Assembly: GCF_029867415.1 (NCBI RefSeq) | Contig: NC_081186.1 | Location: 30,259,915 to 30,323,914, forward strand | From: Vicia villosa | Lineage: Eukaryota; Streptophyta; Magnoliopsida; Fabales; Fabaceae | Direction: 5' to 3' | DNA: 64,000 nucleotides | Part shown: in pieces, positions 1 to 11,550 of the stretch | Layout of the letters: the number at the start of each line of letters is the position of its first letter | Numbering within the stretch: position 1 is the first letter of the stretch | The notes under the pieces: model-generated | Told to the model about the DNA's origin: nothing | What the model saw: the letters and a program-made list of their open reading frames with translations, nothing else | Databases searched by the model: none | Translations under genes and position numbers: made by a program

Positions 1-1069
1 ATATTGGATTTAGAATCCAGTGGATGCAAGGATGTCGTGTCGAAGAATTATAACTCTTTTGAATAATTTCCGAGATGATGAATATGTTATTACGGTTGTA
101 CGTAGTTAACGAGTATGTATTCGGCGAAATTAAAACGAAGAGTTGATGCTATATGACGTTGTAATAATTTTGTGTTGTTGTTAAGGGGTTATTGTAGATT
201 CCATAAATAATGAGGAATTATACTCTATGAAGGGAGAAATTGATTTAATTCTTAGAAAAGAGCGAAACTCAAATTGAGTTGTTTTGTAAGAAATGTCGTA
301 TTGAGACTGATGAGCGTGATTATAATTACTTGTGTGCACTCGTTCCGATGGCCGGGATGTTTAATAGATGTAAAAACTCAAGAATTTGTTTTTGAGTGCG
401 AGTAAGTATTATTGAGTGGTAAATTGGTACCATGAATGATGAAGAATGATTCTTGAAACGAATGAGTAAAGAGAGTCGGAATCGGGTAAAACTCAGAAAT
501 CTAATTGGTATAGATGATTGTGATGAGTAGTCAGAGTAGTGCGGAAAAAACGGAATGTAAAGTGTTGGATAATCGATGGCTTGACTTAAGAGGAGTCAGA
601 TAATTGGAATTCAATGGTAAAGGAATATAAGTATTGAGTTTCTTGAAGGAAGCAGTTGGTAAAAAGTGTAAGTATTATTTTATCGCTCAGATGGAAGAGT
701 GTGTCTAAGGTTGGTATGTTTGGTAGATGGAATGCATTACTGCAGTGTTGATCAATGTGATCATACCATGGTTGCGTAATTATATTATTCAGTTATTGGG
801 CGTATTGAATGGGTTGTACCTCAATGTTCTATTGTTATTAACCTTTTAGAGGTATAACGAGTAGTACACCTTTGGGTAGTCAAATGCGACGTAAGAGCTG
901 AGATTGAATGTGTGAGATGTGTTTCCTGTTGGTTATGTCAGATGGATTTTGAGGATTGACTGATGGAAATGTTACTTGGGAACTGGAGAGCCAGATGAAA
1001 GACTCATATCCGGAACTCTTTGATTGAAGGATGTTTTCGAGGACGAAAACTCTTTTAGTGGGGGAGAGT
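1..1069 (+). mobile_element. Degenerate 3' pol tail of Tekay-like chromovirus
   Basis: This is the end of the internal region of a plus-strand Ty3/gypsy chromovirus that continues beyond the left edge. Only about 960-1020 is recognisable: it translates as a tract containing TWELESQMKDSYPELF, the last part of the chromodomain seen in the two better-preserved Tekay elements of this window. A stop follows, then the TTTTCG-AGGA-CGAAAA hairpin at 1034-1049 and a purine-rich tract at 1057-1068. Upstream of 960 I see no open frame or motif, so it is either badly mutated or rearranged. The element belongs to the same family as the one at 46627-63906, since the sequence from the hairpin to the LTR is nearly identical. 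Confidence 0.7.
1057..1068 (+). other. Polypurine tract before 3' LTR
   Basis: AGTGGGGGAGAG lies directly before the TGTAACATCCC start of the LTR. It matches in position and sequence the tracts at 48545-48557 (minus) and 60952-60964 (plus), and would prime plus-strand DNA synthesis. Confidence 0.8.
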
Positions 1070-1917
1070 TGTAACATCCCAAAATTTATTATTTAATTAA
1101 TTTAATTAAGTTTTAAATTAATTAATTTGAATTAGCATTTTATTGGAATTATGTGGGGAAGAAATAATAAAATGTAGTGTTGGGCCATTGGTGGAGTTAG
1201 TAAAGTGGGGGTGTTAGTGTGAAGAAGCCCATTACTAAATTATGTTATGTTTTGATAAAACAAGAAAATAAGAGAAAATTGAGAAAGGGAAGAGAAAGAC
1301 CTAAGAGGGAGAGAAGAAGAACTCATATACAAAAGCCATTTTCGTATTCATGGTGCAGCCTTCACAAAGTGGGTCATAACTCTCGGCTCGTAACTCCAAA
1401 TCAGGTAATTCTCGAAGATTCGGATTCTACACGAAATTTCCTTCGATTTGATATATTAATTCGTGTCAGGGAGGTTCTCGATGAGGGATATAAGCGAGTT
1501 TGAAGATGGGAGATTCTTGCTGAATTTGAGGGAAAAGGGCTTACGGGTTTGATGAAGAAGAAGGGGAAAAGTCCAGATTCTTGGCTAAGGTAAGGGGGGA
1601 CTCTTCCGATTAACATCTATTATCGGGTTATGGATAATAGGACTGATATAGATATATTATTTCATGTCAATTGAGTCGTATGATAGAGTTGGGATTTTGG
1701 GGATGTTTGTTGATAATTATCTGTTTTGATGAATCTCCGTGAATTTGGTGTTGTATGATGTTTAATGATGCATAATATATGTTATATGTGTGTATGATAT
1801 ATGTTGTGTGGCTGTTTTGTGGTGTTTGATCAACTTGAATCGATTTGGTCAAGGTTGAGGAATTTGGGATTCAAGTTCGTATGCCGTCATTTTGCGATTG
1901 AGAATCTGTGAAATCGC

Positions 1918-2070
1918 CAGTTCGCGCCGCGTCCATGGGTTGGCGCCGCGAACTGCTTGGCAGAAAGCTTAAGGAAAGTTATTTTACTCAGTTTGCGCCG
2001 CGTCCCTTGTTGGCGCCGCGAAGGCGTCGTTTCCTGGCAGCGCGTCGCGAACATTGTGTGGCGCCGCGTG
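1918..2070. repeat. GC-rich palindrome/GCGCCGCG cluster in LTR
   Basis: The motif GCGCCGCG (or one-base variants) recurs five to six times in 150 bases of otherwise AT-rich LTR. CAGTTCGCG at 1918-1926 and CGCGAACTG at 1947-1955 form an inverted repeat. The cluster ends just before CATAACTTTTGAATCG (about 2100), the motif that also follows the palindrome clusters of the other two Tekay LTRs. Confidence 0.7.
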
Positions 2071-2631
2071 CTGCTAGAGATTTTGGAAAGTTTAAAGATG
2101 CATAACTTTTGAATCGTTGGCCTGTTTTAAGTACCGTTTCGAGCAGGATGAAGATTATGAAATATTCTTTGTGTTATAATAATGAAATAAGCAGCATCTT
2201 GAATTTATTTTATCATCATTTGCTTGTTTTGATGTATGACGTGTTGTGGATATATATGATAAGACATGACGATGTATGCTGTGTTTAAAATATGAGTCGT
2301 ATGACGATTTGTTTGAATTGTATGAAGAAGCTTATGAGACATCCTATGCGAGGATATGAGTATGATGTGAATATTTTGTTAGTTTGATGAATGACGTATT
2401 GTTGACATATATGATGAAATGTGACAATATAAGATGTTGTTTTGAAAAACATTATTAGGTGATGATTGTTGAGAATTGTATGATGATGATTGATTGTTTT
2501 TGGAATGATGTGGATACATGTATGTTATTTCTTATTGATGATGATGATTGATGTGAATACATGTATGTTCTTTAATAATGATGATGATTGATTGATTGTA
2601 TTTGAATGATGCTAATGTATATAAACATACT

Positions 2632-2661
2632 TTGATGATGATGATGATGATGATGATGATT
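2632..2661. repeat. (GAT)n microsatellite
   Basis: About ten uninterrupted GAT triplets sit inside a longer GATGATTGAT-rich stretch (2450-2700) of the LTR. Confidence 0.9.
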
Positions 2662-2787
2662 TGAGTATTAGATGATGTTACTCATAGACTAGACGATGGT
2701 ATAAGTATGTTTCATATATGTTTGCATTCATTCATATTCATTGTTGATGCTGTATCCATGATGATGTGTTGGATCAGTGAAGGGCAT

Positions 2788-2887
2788 GATTCCCATTGTG
2801 TGGAATCTGTGCTGGCAGGGCCGTATCTTGATGATGTTGGATCGGTCATGGGTTATTCCCATTTGATGATGTTGGTACCACATGCAT
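2788..2887 (+). other. Stem-loops and conserved 14-mer in LTR
   Basis: GATTCC (2788-2793) pairs with GGAATC (2802-2807) around an 8-nt loop. ATGGG (2848-2852) pairs with CCCAT (2858-2862). GGTACCACATGCAT at 2874-2887 is identical in the other two Tekay LTRs (minus strand 47190-47203; plus strand 55801-55814 and 62513-62526). Confidence 0.6.
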
Positions 2888-3482
2888 AGTGTCAGTTGCA
2901 TTCATATGCATGACTTTTATAACATGAATGGATGTATTCCAGTGTTATAAATATTGATGATGTGTTGGTGGATTGTTTTGTGATGATGAAACTTGTCTGA
3001 ATGTCTGTTTATGAAACAATTGGGTGAATGATGTAACTATGATGTGTTATTATTTATGATTCAATAACATTTGTTAATTTGAATGAGACTCACCCTTACT
3101 GTTGACATTTTCAGATTGGCGAGTAGCGGCTTTAGCTTTGGTGAGGATAGCTCATAGGCCAATTTGTTTAAGTATAGCGTCGGTGTCATGCTCTGATATT
3201 GTAACACTGGGGGAACGCTAGTTTAGAGTTTATGATAATACTCTATTTTTGTTATTATCGGATTAATTTTGTGAGATATTGCATAGATGATGTTATGCTT
3301 ATCTGTTGATTAATGTTCCGTTGTGTAGAAACATGATTTTGTTAAATTGATAATTTTGTCCCTAAGTGAAGCATGACAATCGATTTATGATAATTGTTTT
3401 AAATTGAATTGTGGCACCCTTGTTTTCATGTTTTACTCTGAATCATTTTATAAATTTCCGTGGGGTTTAGAAGGGTGTTACA

Positions 3483-6248
3483 ATGGTACTGGCCATTTCT
3501 TGTAGAGTCCTATTCTATCGCTCTACAACTCCATTTTGCTGTGGAGTTCTAGGCAAGAGAAATCATGGGAAATACCATTTTCTTTGAAATACTCCTCAAA
3601 GAATCTGTTCCCAAATTCGCCACCATGATAACTTCTGACCTTTATGACTTTACACTCTTTCTCAGATTGAATCTGAGTGCAGAAGTCAAAGAACACTTGT
3701 GTTTCAAGAACTTTACCCAAGTTCAACGGCTATAATCATCTACGATGACTAATCCATATTTCTTCCCTCTGACAGAAGCTGTTTTGACTGGGCCAAACAG
3801 ATCAATGTGCAAAAGTTCTAGCGGCCTAGAGGAAGAAACAACATTCTTAGACTTGAATGCAGGTTTGGAGAACTTTCCCTTCTGACATGCTTCGCAAAGA
3901 GCATCTGATTTATATTTCAGATTTGGGGGTCCTCTGACCAGATTTAGTTTGTTAATCTGAGAAATCTTTCTCAAACTAGCATGGCCTAATCTTCTGTGCC
4001 AGACCTATTGCTCTTCGCTAATAGACATAAGACAAGTTACCTTATGATTCTTAAGATCTTGAAGATCAATCTTGTAAATGTTGTTCTTTCTCTTGCCTGT
4101 AAATAGGATTGAGCCATCCTTCTAATTTACAGCCTTACAAGACTTTTGATCAAAGATTATGCCATAACCATTGTCACTTAATTGACTTATGGACAACAAG
4201 TTATGAGCTAATCTATCTACTAGAAGAACATTAGTTATAGAAGGAGAGTTACCAGTACTTATGGTTCCTGAGCCAATTATCTTGCCCTTCTGATCTCCTC
4301 CAAACTTAACTTCTCCAGCAGATTTAAGCACCAGGTCTTGGAACATAGACCTTCTTCCCGTCATGTGTCGAGAGCGCCCAGAGTCCAGGTACCATGACAT
4401 GCTTTCCTTTGTCTTCTTTGCAGCCAGGGATATTTGCAACGGGAATAATCTTTTCCTTAGGTACCCACATTTTCTCGGGTCCTATCTTGTTAGTTCTCCT
4501 CAAGTTCTTATTGAACTTGGGTTTAGCATTATAATTAACAGGAGGTACAACATGATATTCCTTAGGTTGAGTCACATGATATTTTCTAGGTTGTGTCACA
4601 TGCTTCTTAGTGTGTGTAATGTGAAATCTTTTGGCATGTGATGTGAGCCTAATATCATGGGAGTGGCCATACTTGAACTGATCATACAATGGCTTTTCAT
4701 ATCATCTACAGGTTCAAGTTTGTATGGGGTATCACCCTCATAGCCAATGCCAACTCTCTTGTTTCCAGAAACAGCATATATCATAGAAGCAAGATGACTT
4801 CTACCAAAACTTCTAGATAAGAATTTCCTGAAACTCAAGTCATATTCTTTAAGAATATGGTTCAGGCTTGGAATAGATTCTTATGAACCAGAAAATGACT
4901 TAGCATCTTTGGATAGTTTTAAAACCTTTTCTTTAAGTTCAGAATTTTCTAATTCAAGCTTCTTAGTTTTGGATACAAAGAGCTTTCTTAGCTTTTTGTA
5001 CTTGATACTAAGCTTAGCCTTGATTTCAAGAATTTCAGCTAAACTGGAAGCAAGCTCTTCTCTAGTTAGATCAGAAAATACCTCTTCAGAGTCAGATTCT
5101 GATTCTGATGTAGATTCTGCTTCATCATCCACAGTAGCCATCAGCGCAATGTTAGCCTGCTCGCCTTCAGAGTCTGATTCTAATTCTGATGAATCTGAAT
5201 CATCCCAAGTTGCCATAAGACCTTTCTTCTTATGAAACTTCTTCTTGGGTTTCTCCTTCTGAAGCTTTGGACACTCACTCTTGTAGTGACCTGGCTCATT
5301 GCACTCGAAGCAAGTGACCTTCTTCTTGTCAGATCTTCTGCTTCCAGAAGATTCTCCTCTTTCAGACTTCTTAGAACTTCTGAAGTTCTTGAACTTCCTT
5401 TGTTTCCTCTTCCAGAGTTGGTTTACCCTTCTGGAGATCATGGACAGTTCATCTTCTTCTTCTTCTGATTCTGATTCTTCAGAATCCTCTTCTTCTGCCT
5501 AAAAAGCGTTAGTGCATTTTTTATTTAAAGATTTTAATGCAATAGACTTACCTTTCTTTTGAGGTTCATTAGCATCCAGCTCAATTTCATGACTCCTCAA
5601 GGCACTGATCAGCTCTTCTAAAGAGACTTCATTCAGATTCTTTGTTATCTTGAATGCAGCCACCATTAGGCCCCATCTTCTTGGCAAGCTTCTGATGATC
5701 TTCTTGACGTGATCAACCTTTGTATACCCTTTGTCAAGAACTCTTGATCCAATAGTTAGAGTTTGAAATCTTGAGAACATTGTTTCAATGTTTTCATCAT
5801 CCTCCATCTTGAAGGCTTCATATTTCTGGATCAAGGCAAGAGCTTTGGTCTCCTTGACTTGGGCGTTTCCTTCATGAGTCATTTTCAATAATTCATATAT
5901 GTCATAGGCAGTTTCTCTGTTTGATATCTTCTCATATTCAGCATGAGAAATAGCATTCAACAGAATAGTCCTACACTTGTGATAATTTTTGAAATGCTTC
6001 TTTTGATCATCACTCATTTCTTGTCTTGTGAGCGTTAAACAACTAGCTTTCACTAGATGTTTGTAACCATCCACCAGAAGATCCCATAAGTCACCATCTA
6101 AACCAAGAAAGTAACTTTCGAGTCTATCTTTCCAATATTCAAAGTTTTCACCACCGAATACTGGTGGTCTAGTGTAGCCATTGTTTCCATGTCCATTGTG
6201 TTGCTCAGCAGAGCCAGATGTAGATGTAGGTGGTGGAGTTTCAACCAT
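3483..6248 (-). pseudogene. Sirevirus (Maximus/SIRE-like) gag-pol relic
   Basis: Reading on the minus strand, an open gag segment (6248-5499, 249 residues with the UBN2-type core) is followed in another frame by an acidic and coiled-coil stretch with one zinc knuckle, CFECNEPGHYKSEC (about 5315-5270). Next comes a protease-like site WYLDSGRSRHMTG (near 4385), then a GAG-pre-integrase region and the start of the integrase core with HIDLFGP and VIVDDYSR (3974-3723). Breaks include a stop after VIVDDYSR, a frameshift near 3535 and a stop in the NRT region. The integrase stops at 3483 where the chromovirus LTR begins. Reverse transcriptase and RNase H are not in the window. The DSG..SRHMTG form and the single knuckle fit the sirevirus lineage. 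Confidence 0.85.
5499..6248 (-). CDS. Sirevirus Gag N-terminal half (open segment)
   Basis: This open segment of 249 residues begins MVETPPPTSTSG, about 80 bases downstream of the primer site, the normal place for a sirevirus gag start. It carries the conserved FGGENFEYWKDRLESYFLG motif near residues 33-51 and the IRSLPRRW motif near residue 190, both typical of copia capsid proteins (UBN2/Retrotran_gag). The frame closes before the zinc knuckle, so no complete Gag can be made. I list it separately because it is the least damaged part of this relic. Confidence 0.75.
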   Translation of the reverse strand: MVETPPPTSTSGSAEQHNGHGNNGYTRPPVFGGENFEYWKDRLESYFLGLDGDLWDLLVDGYKHLVKASCLTLTRQEMSDDQKKHFKNYHKCRTILLNAISHAEYEKISNRETAYDIYELLKMTHEGNAQVKETKALALIQKYEAFKMEDDENIETMFSRFQTLTIGSRVLDKGYTKVDHVKKIIRSLPRRWGLMVAAFKITKNLNEVSLEELISALRSHEIELDANEPQKKGKSIALKSLNKKCTNAF

Positions 6249-6318
6249 CTTGACTTAGCGTTTTTCTCTTCCTGAATCTTTTCTAAAGACGGTTAAGTGC
6301 TTGATCCTTAGAACCGGC

Positions 6319-6331
6319 GCTCTGATGCCAA
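6319..6331 (-). other. Sirevirus primer binding site
   Basis: On the minus strand TTGGCATCAGAGC resembles the complement of the initiator tRNA-Met 3' end (usual form TGGTATCAGAGC) with one change. It directly follows a CTATCCTTCA end of a sirevirus 5' LTR. Confidence 0.75.
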
Positions 6332-6333
6332 TT

Positions 6334-6380
6334 GAAGGATAGAAAAACACTTAGAAAGGGGGGGTTGAATAAGTGTATGT
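6334..6380 (-). repeat. Truncated sirevirus 5' LTR end
   Basis: Only the last 45 or so bases of the LTR remain on the minus strand, including the run of C (ATTCAACCCCCCCTTTC) common at the end of legume sirevirus LTRs. It joins Ogre-type sequence near 6380 without a visible LTR start, so the rest was deleted. Confidence 0.55.
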
Positions 6381-6420
6381 AATATGGTGAACTAACTCTA
6401 TTTGAAATGTACGGTAAGCA

Positions 6421-6430
6421 AGAGTCGCCA
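6421..6430 (-). other. Ogre-type primer binding site
   Basis: TGGCGACTCT on the minus strand, within GGTGGCGACTCTTGCTTACCG, is the primer-site context of Tat/Ogre elements (tRNA-Arg type). The same context occurs at 19118-19127 (minus), and TGGCGACTCTGG at 32143-32154 (plus). Confidence 0.65.
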
Positions 6431-7395
6431 CCGACTTTTATTTTATCCAATTTTAGGAAAGGCTAAAAGAACAGGAAAAGGCCTTAAAAAGATTTTGAGT
6501 TCGGGGGGGTAAGTTATACAACGGGAAGGTGTAAGGCACCCTTTGCATCCATGGTTATCCATGGGCTCTTAATTTCTTAGCTCACTTTGTTTGTATTGTT
6601 TGAAAGAGTGTCGTGTGTGAATAGTAAAAAACTTCGTTAAGGACTTTAGCTTGTAAATAAGCGTAGCCTTGTTTTGAATAGTTTTGAAAGGAGGTGTGAA
6701 AAGTATTTTGAATTTTTGAATTTGAAAAGAAGAGCAAGCAATTAACAGCAACTATCCTAAGTTAGAAAAATTGTTCTTTTAGTCTTTCGGGCGAAAGGGT
6801 CTATCCATACAATGAGAGGGCAGGAAGTCTTTCAATTGGATATTGAAGGGTCATCGAGTTATCATTCTCCATAAGACTGTCCCTTGCCATAAAGAGGGCA
6901 GGTAGTCTAAGGGAAGGATATAATAGTCATTAATCTTTTTAGGCATCATGCGAGGATACCTTAGCAATTGAGACAATCATCATGTTTCCGAGGCAACATC
7001 GAGGGAGTTTCAATAACTTTAAAGGCAGCAGGCAACATTGCTTTAAAATACAAAATTAAATTTCTGAATTGAAACAAAAATATTTACGTAGTGTATTTTA
7101 AACTAAAACGACAATTGAATATTTTTATGGATGTTAATTCTCACTACTATAAAATTAAAATTTCAAAATCCTATTATGATAAAAAACTAAAGTTAAACGT
7201 TAGTAGTAATCTCCATAAAATGTGATTAGTTGATAACCCAATGCCCTTTATATTAAAACCACAAATTAAGTCAATATTTTATATTAAAACCATAAGTTAA
7301 GTCAATATTAAAATCACAAATAGAATAAACTCATATTAAAAAATGGTTAGACTTTTTCAACCTCGTGGTTACACACCAATACATACCGCAACACA

Positions 7396-7930
7396 TAGGG
7401 GTGGCAAAACAGGCTGGGGCCCGCCGGGCCGCCCGCGCACCCGCCAAAAATTGGCGGGTTGGGTTGGGATTTTAGGCTCGCCGCTCGCCAAAGCCCGCCC
7501 TGCCAAAACCCGCCGCCCGCCATACCCACCCTGCCAAAGCCCGCCGCTCGCCAAAACCCGCTCCTCCTCCAAAACTCACTCTTTTTTTAGTTAATTCAAG
7601 TAATTGCAATTTTTTATGGTTTATTTTATACATTTATTTATAAATATATGTAATATTTTTTAGAGTAAATTTGTTAAAAAATTACTTTTATAAAAAATTG
7701 TTTAAAAAAATAAGTGAAAAGTTTAATTAAAAGGTAAAAAAAGCATATTAATCTATTAAAAAAATATAAATAAAAATAGGCGGGTAAGCCCGCCGCCCGC
7801 CATCTTTGCGGGGCGGACATAATTTTGATGCCCATTTTACTTGGCGGGCATGCCCGCCCCGCTCGTTTTTTGACGGGCAGAAGGCGGGTCAGGCGGCGGG
7901 CGGGGCGGGCGGCCCGTTTTGCCACCCCTA
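7396..7930. mobile_element. hAT-like MITE, 535 bp
   Basis: Inverted ends TAGGGGTGGCAAAAC are perfect over 15 bases. The flanks gcaacaca (7388-7395) and gcatcacc (7931-7938) look like an 8-bp target duplication with two changes, which points to the hAT superfamily. The interior is GC-rich (GCGGGC-type subrepeats) at both ends and AT-rich in the middle, with no coding capacity. Confidence 0.8.
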
Positions 7931-8019
7931 GCATCACCTGTCAGTATTATTTTCCTAATAAATAACAAAATATGAGCAATAAATAATCAAAGAGAGAAGA
8001 CACATCATACTTTACTGAG

Positions 8020-8470
8020 TTTTATCTCCTTCGCTCTCTTCTATTCTCATCTTTACGGTGGTGGATTTGACAGTGAGCGGCGGTGCTGTGGTGGTGTTCA
8101 TCAGAGGATGACCGGCCGTGGAAGTGTATCGCGCGTGAGTGCGAGTACAGAAGCCTCACGATTTTGGACGAAGGTCCGGCGTTGTGGTGTTGGATCCGGC
8201 GAGGTTGCTAGGCGGAGCAGCTGTGTCGTCGGTTACGTGGTCGGCTGGTGTGTGAATCGGAGGTAGTTTCGTTGTAGAGACTGCAGCGCTGTGCAGTGGA
8301 CCGGTACGATTGCGTCGGGGTTTGCAGATCATTTCTATGTAAGGAGGAGATCGAAACGGGTTCTCGAAGAAGGTGGCTCCGATCGATTGGGATTCTTTTC
8401 CTTCTTCTCTGCTTTTCTGCAAAAGAAACAAAAACAAAAGACAATATTTTATACAAGGTTAGCTTGTTGC
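8020..8470. other. GC-rich, gene-like segment of unknown origin
   Basis: This is an island of about 50 percent GC in an AT-rich surround. No open frame can be matched to a family. On the minus strand it lies just downstream of a TATA-like sequence within the Ogre-type LTR, so the simplest reading is the transcribed leader of that LTR. Bases 8471-8970 are AT-rich LTR-like sequence with no gene. Confidence 0.4.
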
Positions 8471-8972
8471 TTGTGTTAAAATTTGTGATGAGGAATGGTG
8501 AGTTATTGAAAGGTGGGGTTGTTTTATGCTGTTGTTAGTAATCTGAATGATTTTACAGGTTATGTTGGGAAATTGGTATGATGCTTCAATGGAAAGGTGA
8601 TGATAATTTTGGTTATGGTTGAAGTGGTCATGTGAATGGCTGAGTTGGTTTTATGCTATGGTTTTGAGTTGTTGAATTTTGGATTTTGAAGCATGGTGTT
8701 GGAAATATAAAAATGGTGTTACTGTACGTGATTTGTAGGTGAATGGTCAAGAGATATTGGAATTTTTTTGGTTTTTATTTGTATGAGTTTGTGAGAGTGA
8801 GATATAATGGTGAGAGGTGTACTGGTTAGAAATTTTTGGATGAATGATAGAAGGTTAAGAAAAGTTATATGTGTGATGAAAATTTACGGTGAGGTATGGT
8901 CGAGAATAGGGTTAGGAATTGTTGGTCAATTGTTCCTCCCTTACAATGAAAATAACATGCCTTTTTTATATT

Positions 8973-9107
8973 ACTACCTCCGTTCCTATATATAAGAGAC
9001 ATTTCATTTTTTAGGTTCATTGAATAATCAATGTATCTGGTATGTATATTGACTAGATACATTAATTATTCAATGAATCTAAAAAGTGAATTGTCTCTTA
9101 TATAAAG
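8973..9107. mobile_element. Stowaway/mariner-like MITE
   Basis: CTACCTCCGTTCCTATATATA at the left end and a long palindromic body (ATTCAATGAATCTAAAAAG against its complement, centred near 9037) are typical of Stowaway MITEs. The right terminus is degraded (TATATAAAGGG). TA target dinucleotides are plausible but not provable. Confidence 0.65.
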
Positions 9108-10757
9108 GGTAAAAAATTAGGTCAAAACTTATTAATTAACATAATCAAACATTTAAACTACATTTGATTTGATCTTAACTAGATTGTTGACCCGTGCGAT
9201 GCACAAGTACTTTAGGATTGAAAAATATAATATTTATAAAATTTAATATATAATAATTATTATTGTTGTTATTACTTATTATTATTAGTGTTAATTTATA
9301 ACAATTACATTACTATATCAAGATATTTTTTAAATTTAATTTTAGTTTTTATAGTTATAATAATTATAATTAAGATATTCATTATAAATTAATAAATTGA
9401 AGCGAATTTAATTCTTCGATTCATTGTAGTCAGATTTAATTCTTTAATTTAATGATTTTGTCCTTTGATATCACTATGTTATTCTTTTTATTAATTTTTT
9501 TATTTCAATAGTTTTGTTTTAAAGGCTTATTATTTGTATTAAAATATTTATTACAAAATAAAATTGTTACATAGAAGTAAAACATTTTCATATGTTTTTT
9601 TAGTATCTATTAAAAATTTTGACGTTGTCGTTGTTTAAATAAAAATAATCTAAATAAAATGAAATATATTATTAATGGTATATATAATTATATAAATTTC
9701 GAGTTAATGAGATGTTATTGTAACATTTAATATGGATGATAAATATGAGAAATTCTATAAGAACAATTAATTTATATAATTTATATAACATGTATATTTT
9801 GTTCTCCTACAAAAAAAATCAACAAATAGGGTGGTTAGGCATTTTTTTTAAACAAACCTTCTGTTAGTTGACCTATAATTCTAAATATGTATATGTTGTT
9901 CTCGTGCACACAAAAACAACAATTATGAGCACACATGTCAATTAATAAATATAGAATATAAAAATAATAAAGATTTTATGACTCATGTCTCAAATATAAT
10001 AGAGTATCATATTTGTAATAGAAAGATGAGTGATAAACTATTTTAAAAAAAGAAATAGTTGGGAAAAACTTAATTTATAATGTAAATAAATTCGTTTTGC
10101 TTAGTTATGTTTAAATTATACCATATTTAAATGATTTTAATTTTGATTGACATAATATTAATGAAATCATTGAGAAAGATATGAATATAATCATCTACTA
10201 TTTCTTTTTGTCTTAAAAAAGAAAAAAAATAAATTCGCTTCATTGAATAAGATATAGGGAAAAAACGAAGAAAAAAAGTGTAAAAGTGATAATTAAATAA
10301 TACGTTTAGGATTAGTCGTGAATATAAAGGTGACGAAGAATGATAAAATTCACTAATATTATAAGTATATTGAAAAATAATAAATAAGATTTTAATTTTT
10401 AAATTTATTTTGAATATTGATATTCTAAAATTGATTTTAATAACTTGAGTAGTTAAAAATAATAAATTTAAATTAAGTATATGTTTCAATCCAACCAAAT
10501 TTAATTCTTTACTTAAATGTCTTTTAACCGATTTTAATTGATTGAGAGGTTAACAAATTTAATCAAATTTAATTCTTTGTTTCAATTAAGTGGAATGTAA
10601 TTCTTGATTTCAATGTCTCTATGTTATTCTTTGCATCAAATTTAATTTTTATAATTTAAAACTTATTATTATTATTAATTTTTTTTATAGCACTGGCTTA
10701 ATATCTAATAATTATATTAATTATTATTATAATATCAATTTAATAAATAATATAATT

Positions 10758-10761
<4 letters not shown>

Positions 10762-10809
<48 letters not shown>
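10762..10809. repeat. (TA)n microsatellite
   Basis: About 24 uninterrupted TA units lie in the Helitron body. Confidence 0.95.
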
Positions 10810-10813
<4 letters not shown>

Positions 10814-11550
10814 GAATTGTATCGTAGATTGTAATAAGCACATTAAAATATATATTTAAATTGTAGTGTGAATTTTCAAAAGAAAATGCTGCAAATAAAA
10901 ACAAAATATTGTATTTATATTTAAATTTTTATACCTAGAATTGACAAATATGTATTAAACCATAATAAAATAAATAAATTATATTTGAATGTGAAATTAT
11001 AATTAATATAATAGAGATATTATTAGTAAATGATATAAATTTCTACGTGAAACATAAATATAATATGCTAAAAATATTGGCAATATAATATAATTTTTGA
11101 GAAAAATTAATGATTGTATAGTGTAAGGTAATATATTTTATATGGATAATCTTACAACAATATTAAAAATTGAATCATATTGTTAGTATCTTCAACTTCC
11201 ATTTATGACCAACTTACAATTATCTTTATAACTGTAGTAATTCTTTAAGATAGCTATCAGGCTTGCTTACATATATGATCGACCTTGAAATTCTCTTAAT
11301 AACAACATTAATTTATTAAGATAGCTATGAGACATGAAACATCTAGAAAAATTAGTATAAAATAATTTTAGAGAATATAGATGTAATAGCAAGAGAAACC
11401 CATACTTTTGTTGAGAGCATTGAAAGACAATTCCTTGAATGTGAATATAGAATTACATTCAGACATCTGTATAAAAATAACGATAGGTTAAATTTGTGGA
11501 TGAACATTGAAAGATAGATATTTGATATGTTAAAAACATCAAAATACTTA

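Larger units (their letters stand above)
1590..3114 (+). other. Putative leader intron inside the LTR
   Basis: The donor CTAAG/GTAAGGGGGGA and the acceptor TTGACATTTTCAG/AT both fit plant splice consensus, with a pyrimidine-rich run (CTCACCCTTACTG) ahead of the acceptor. The same pair, at matching positions, is present in two other Tekay-like LTRs here. The spacing would give an intron of about 1.5 kb containing the palindromes, the stem-loops and the 14-mer. No transcript evidence is available, so this is an inference. Confidence 0.4.
1070..3482 (+). repeat. 3' LTR of Tekay-like chromovirus
   Basis: The LTR is about 2.4 kb, opens with TGTAACATCCC after the polypurine tract and closes with GGGTGTTACA, so it has TGTAACA/TGTTACA inverted ends. 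Its last 400 bases match the LTR fragments at 26862-27465 and 28327-28497 and the LTRs of the minus-strand element at 46627-63906. Internally it holds a purine-rich stretch (1230-1330), a donor-like AG/GTAAGGGGGG at 1588-1597, a GC-rich palindrome cluster (1918-2070), GAT repeats, small stem-loops, the 14-mer GGTACCACATGCAT at 2874-2887 and an acceptor-like TTTTCAG ending at 3114. The right flank (atggt, 3483-3487) lies inside a sirevirus integrase relic. The matching duplication should lie at the element's far end, outside the window. Confidence 0.85.

Noticed and set aside
1908..2105. 65-residue Arg/Ala-rich open frame
   Set aside because: It lies wholly in the GC-rich palindrome cluster of an LTR, and its composition follows from the repeats.
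4363..5502. Several plus-strand open frames
   Set aside because: Antisense shadows of the minus-strand sirevirus gag-pol relic.
7343..7594. Pro/Arg-rich open frame on either strand
   Set aside because: Falls on the GC-rich subterminal repeats of a hAT MITE; no codon structure.
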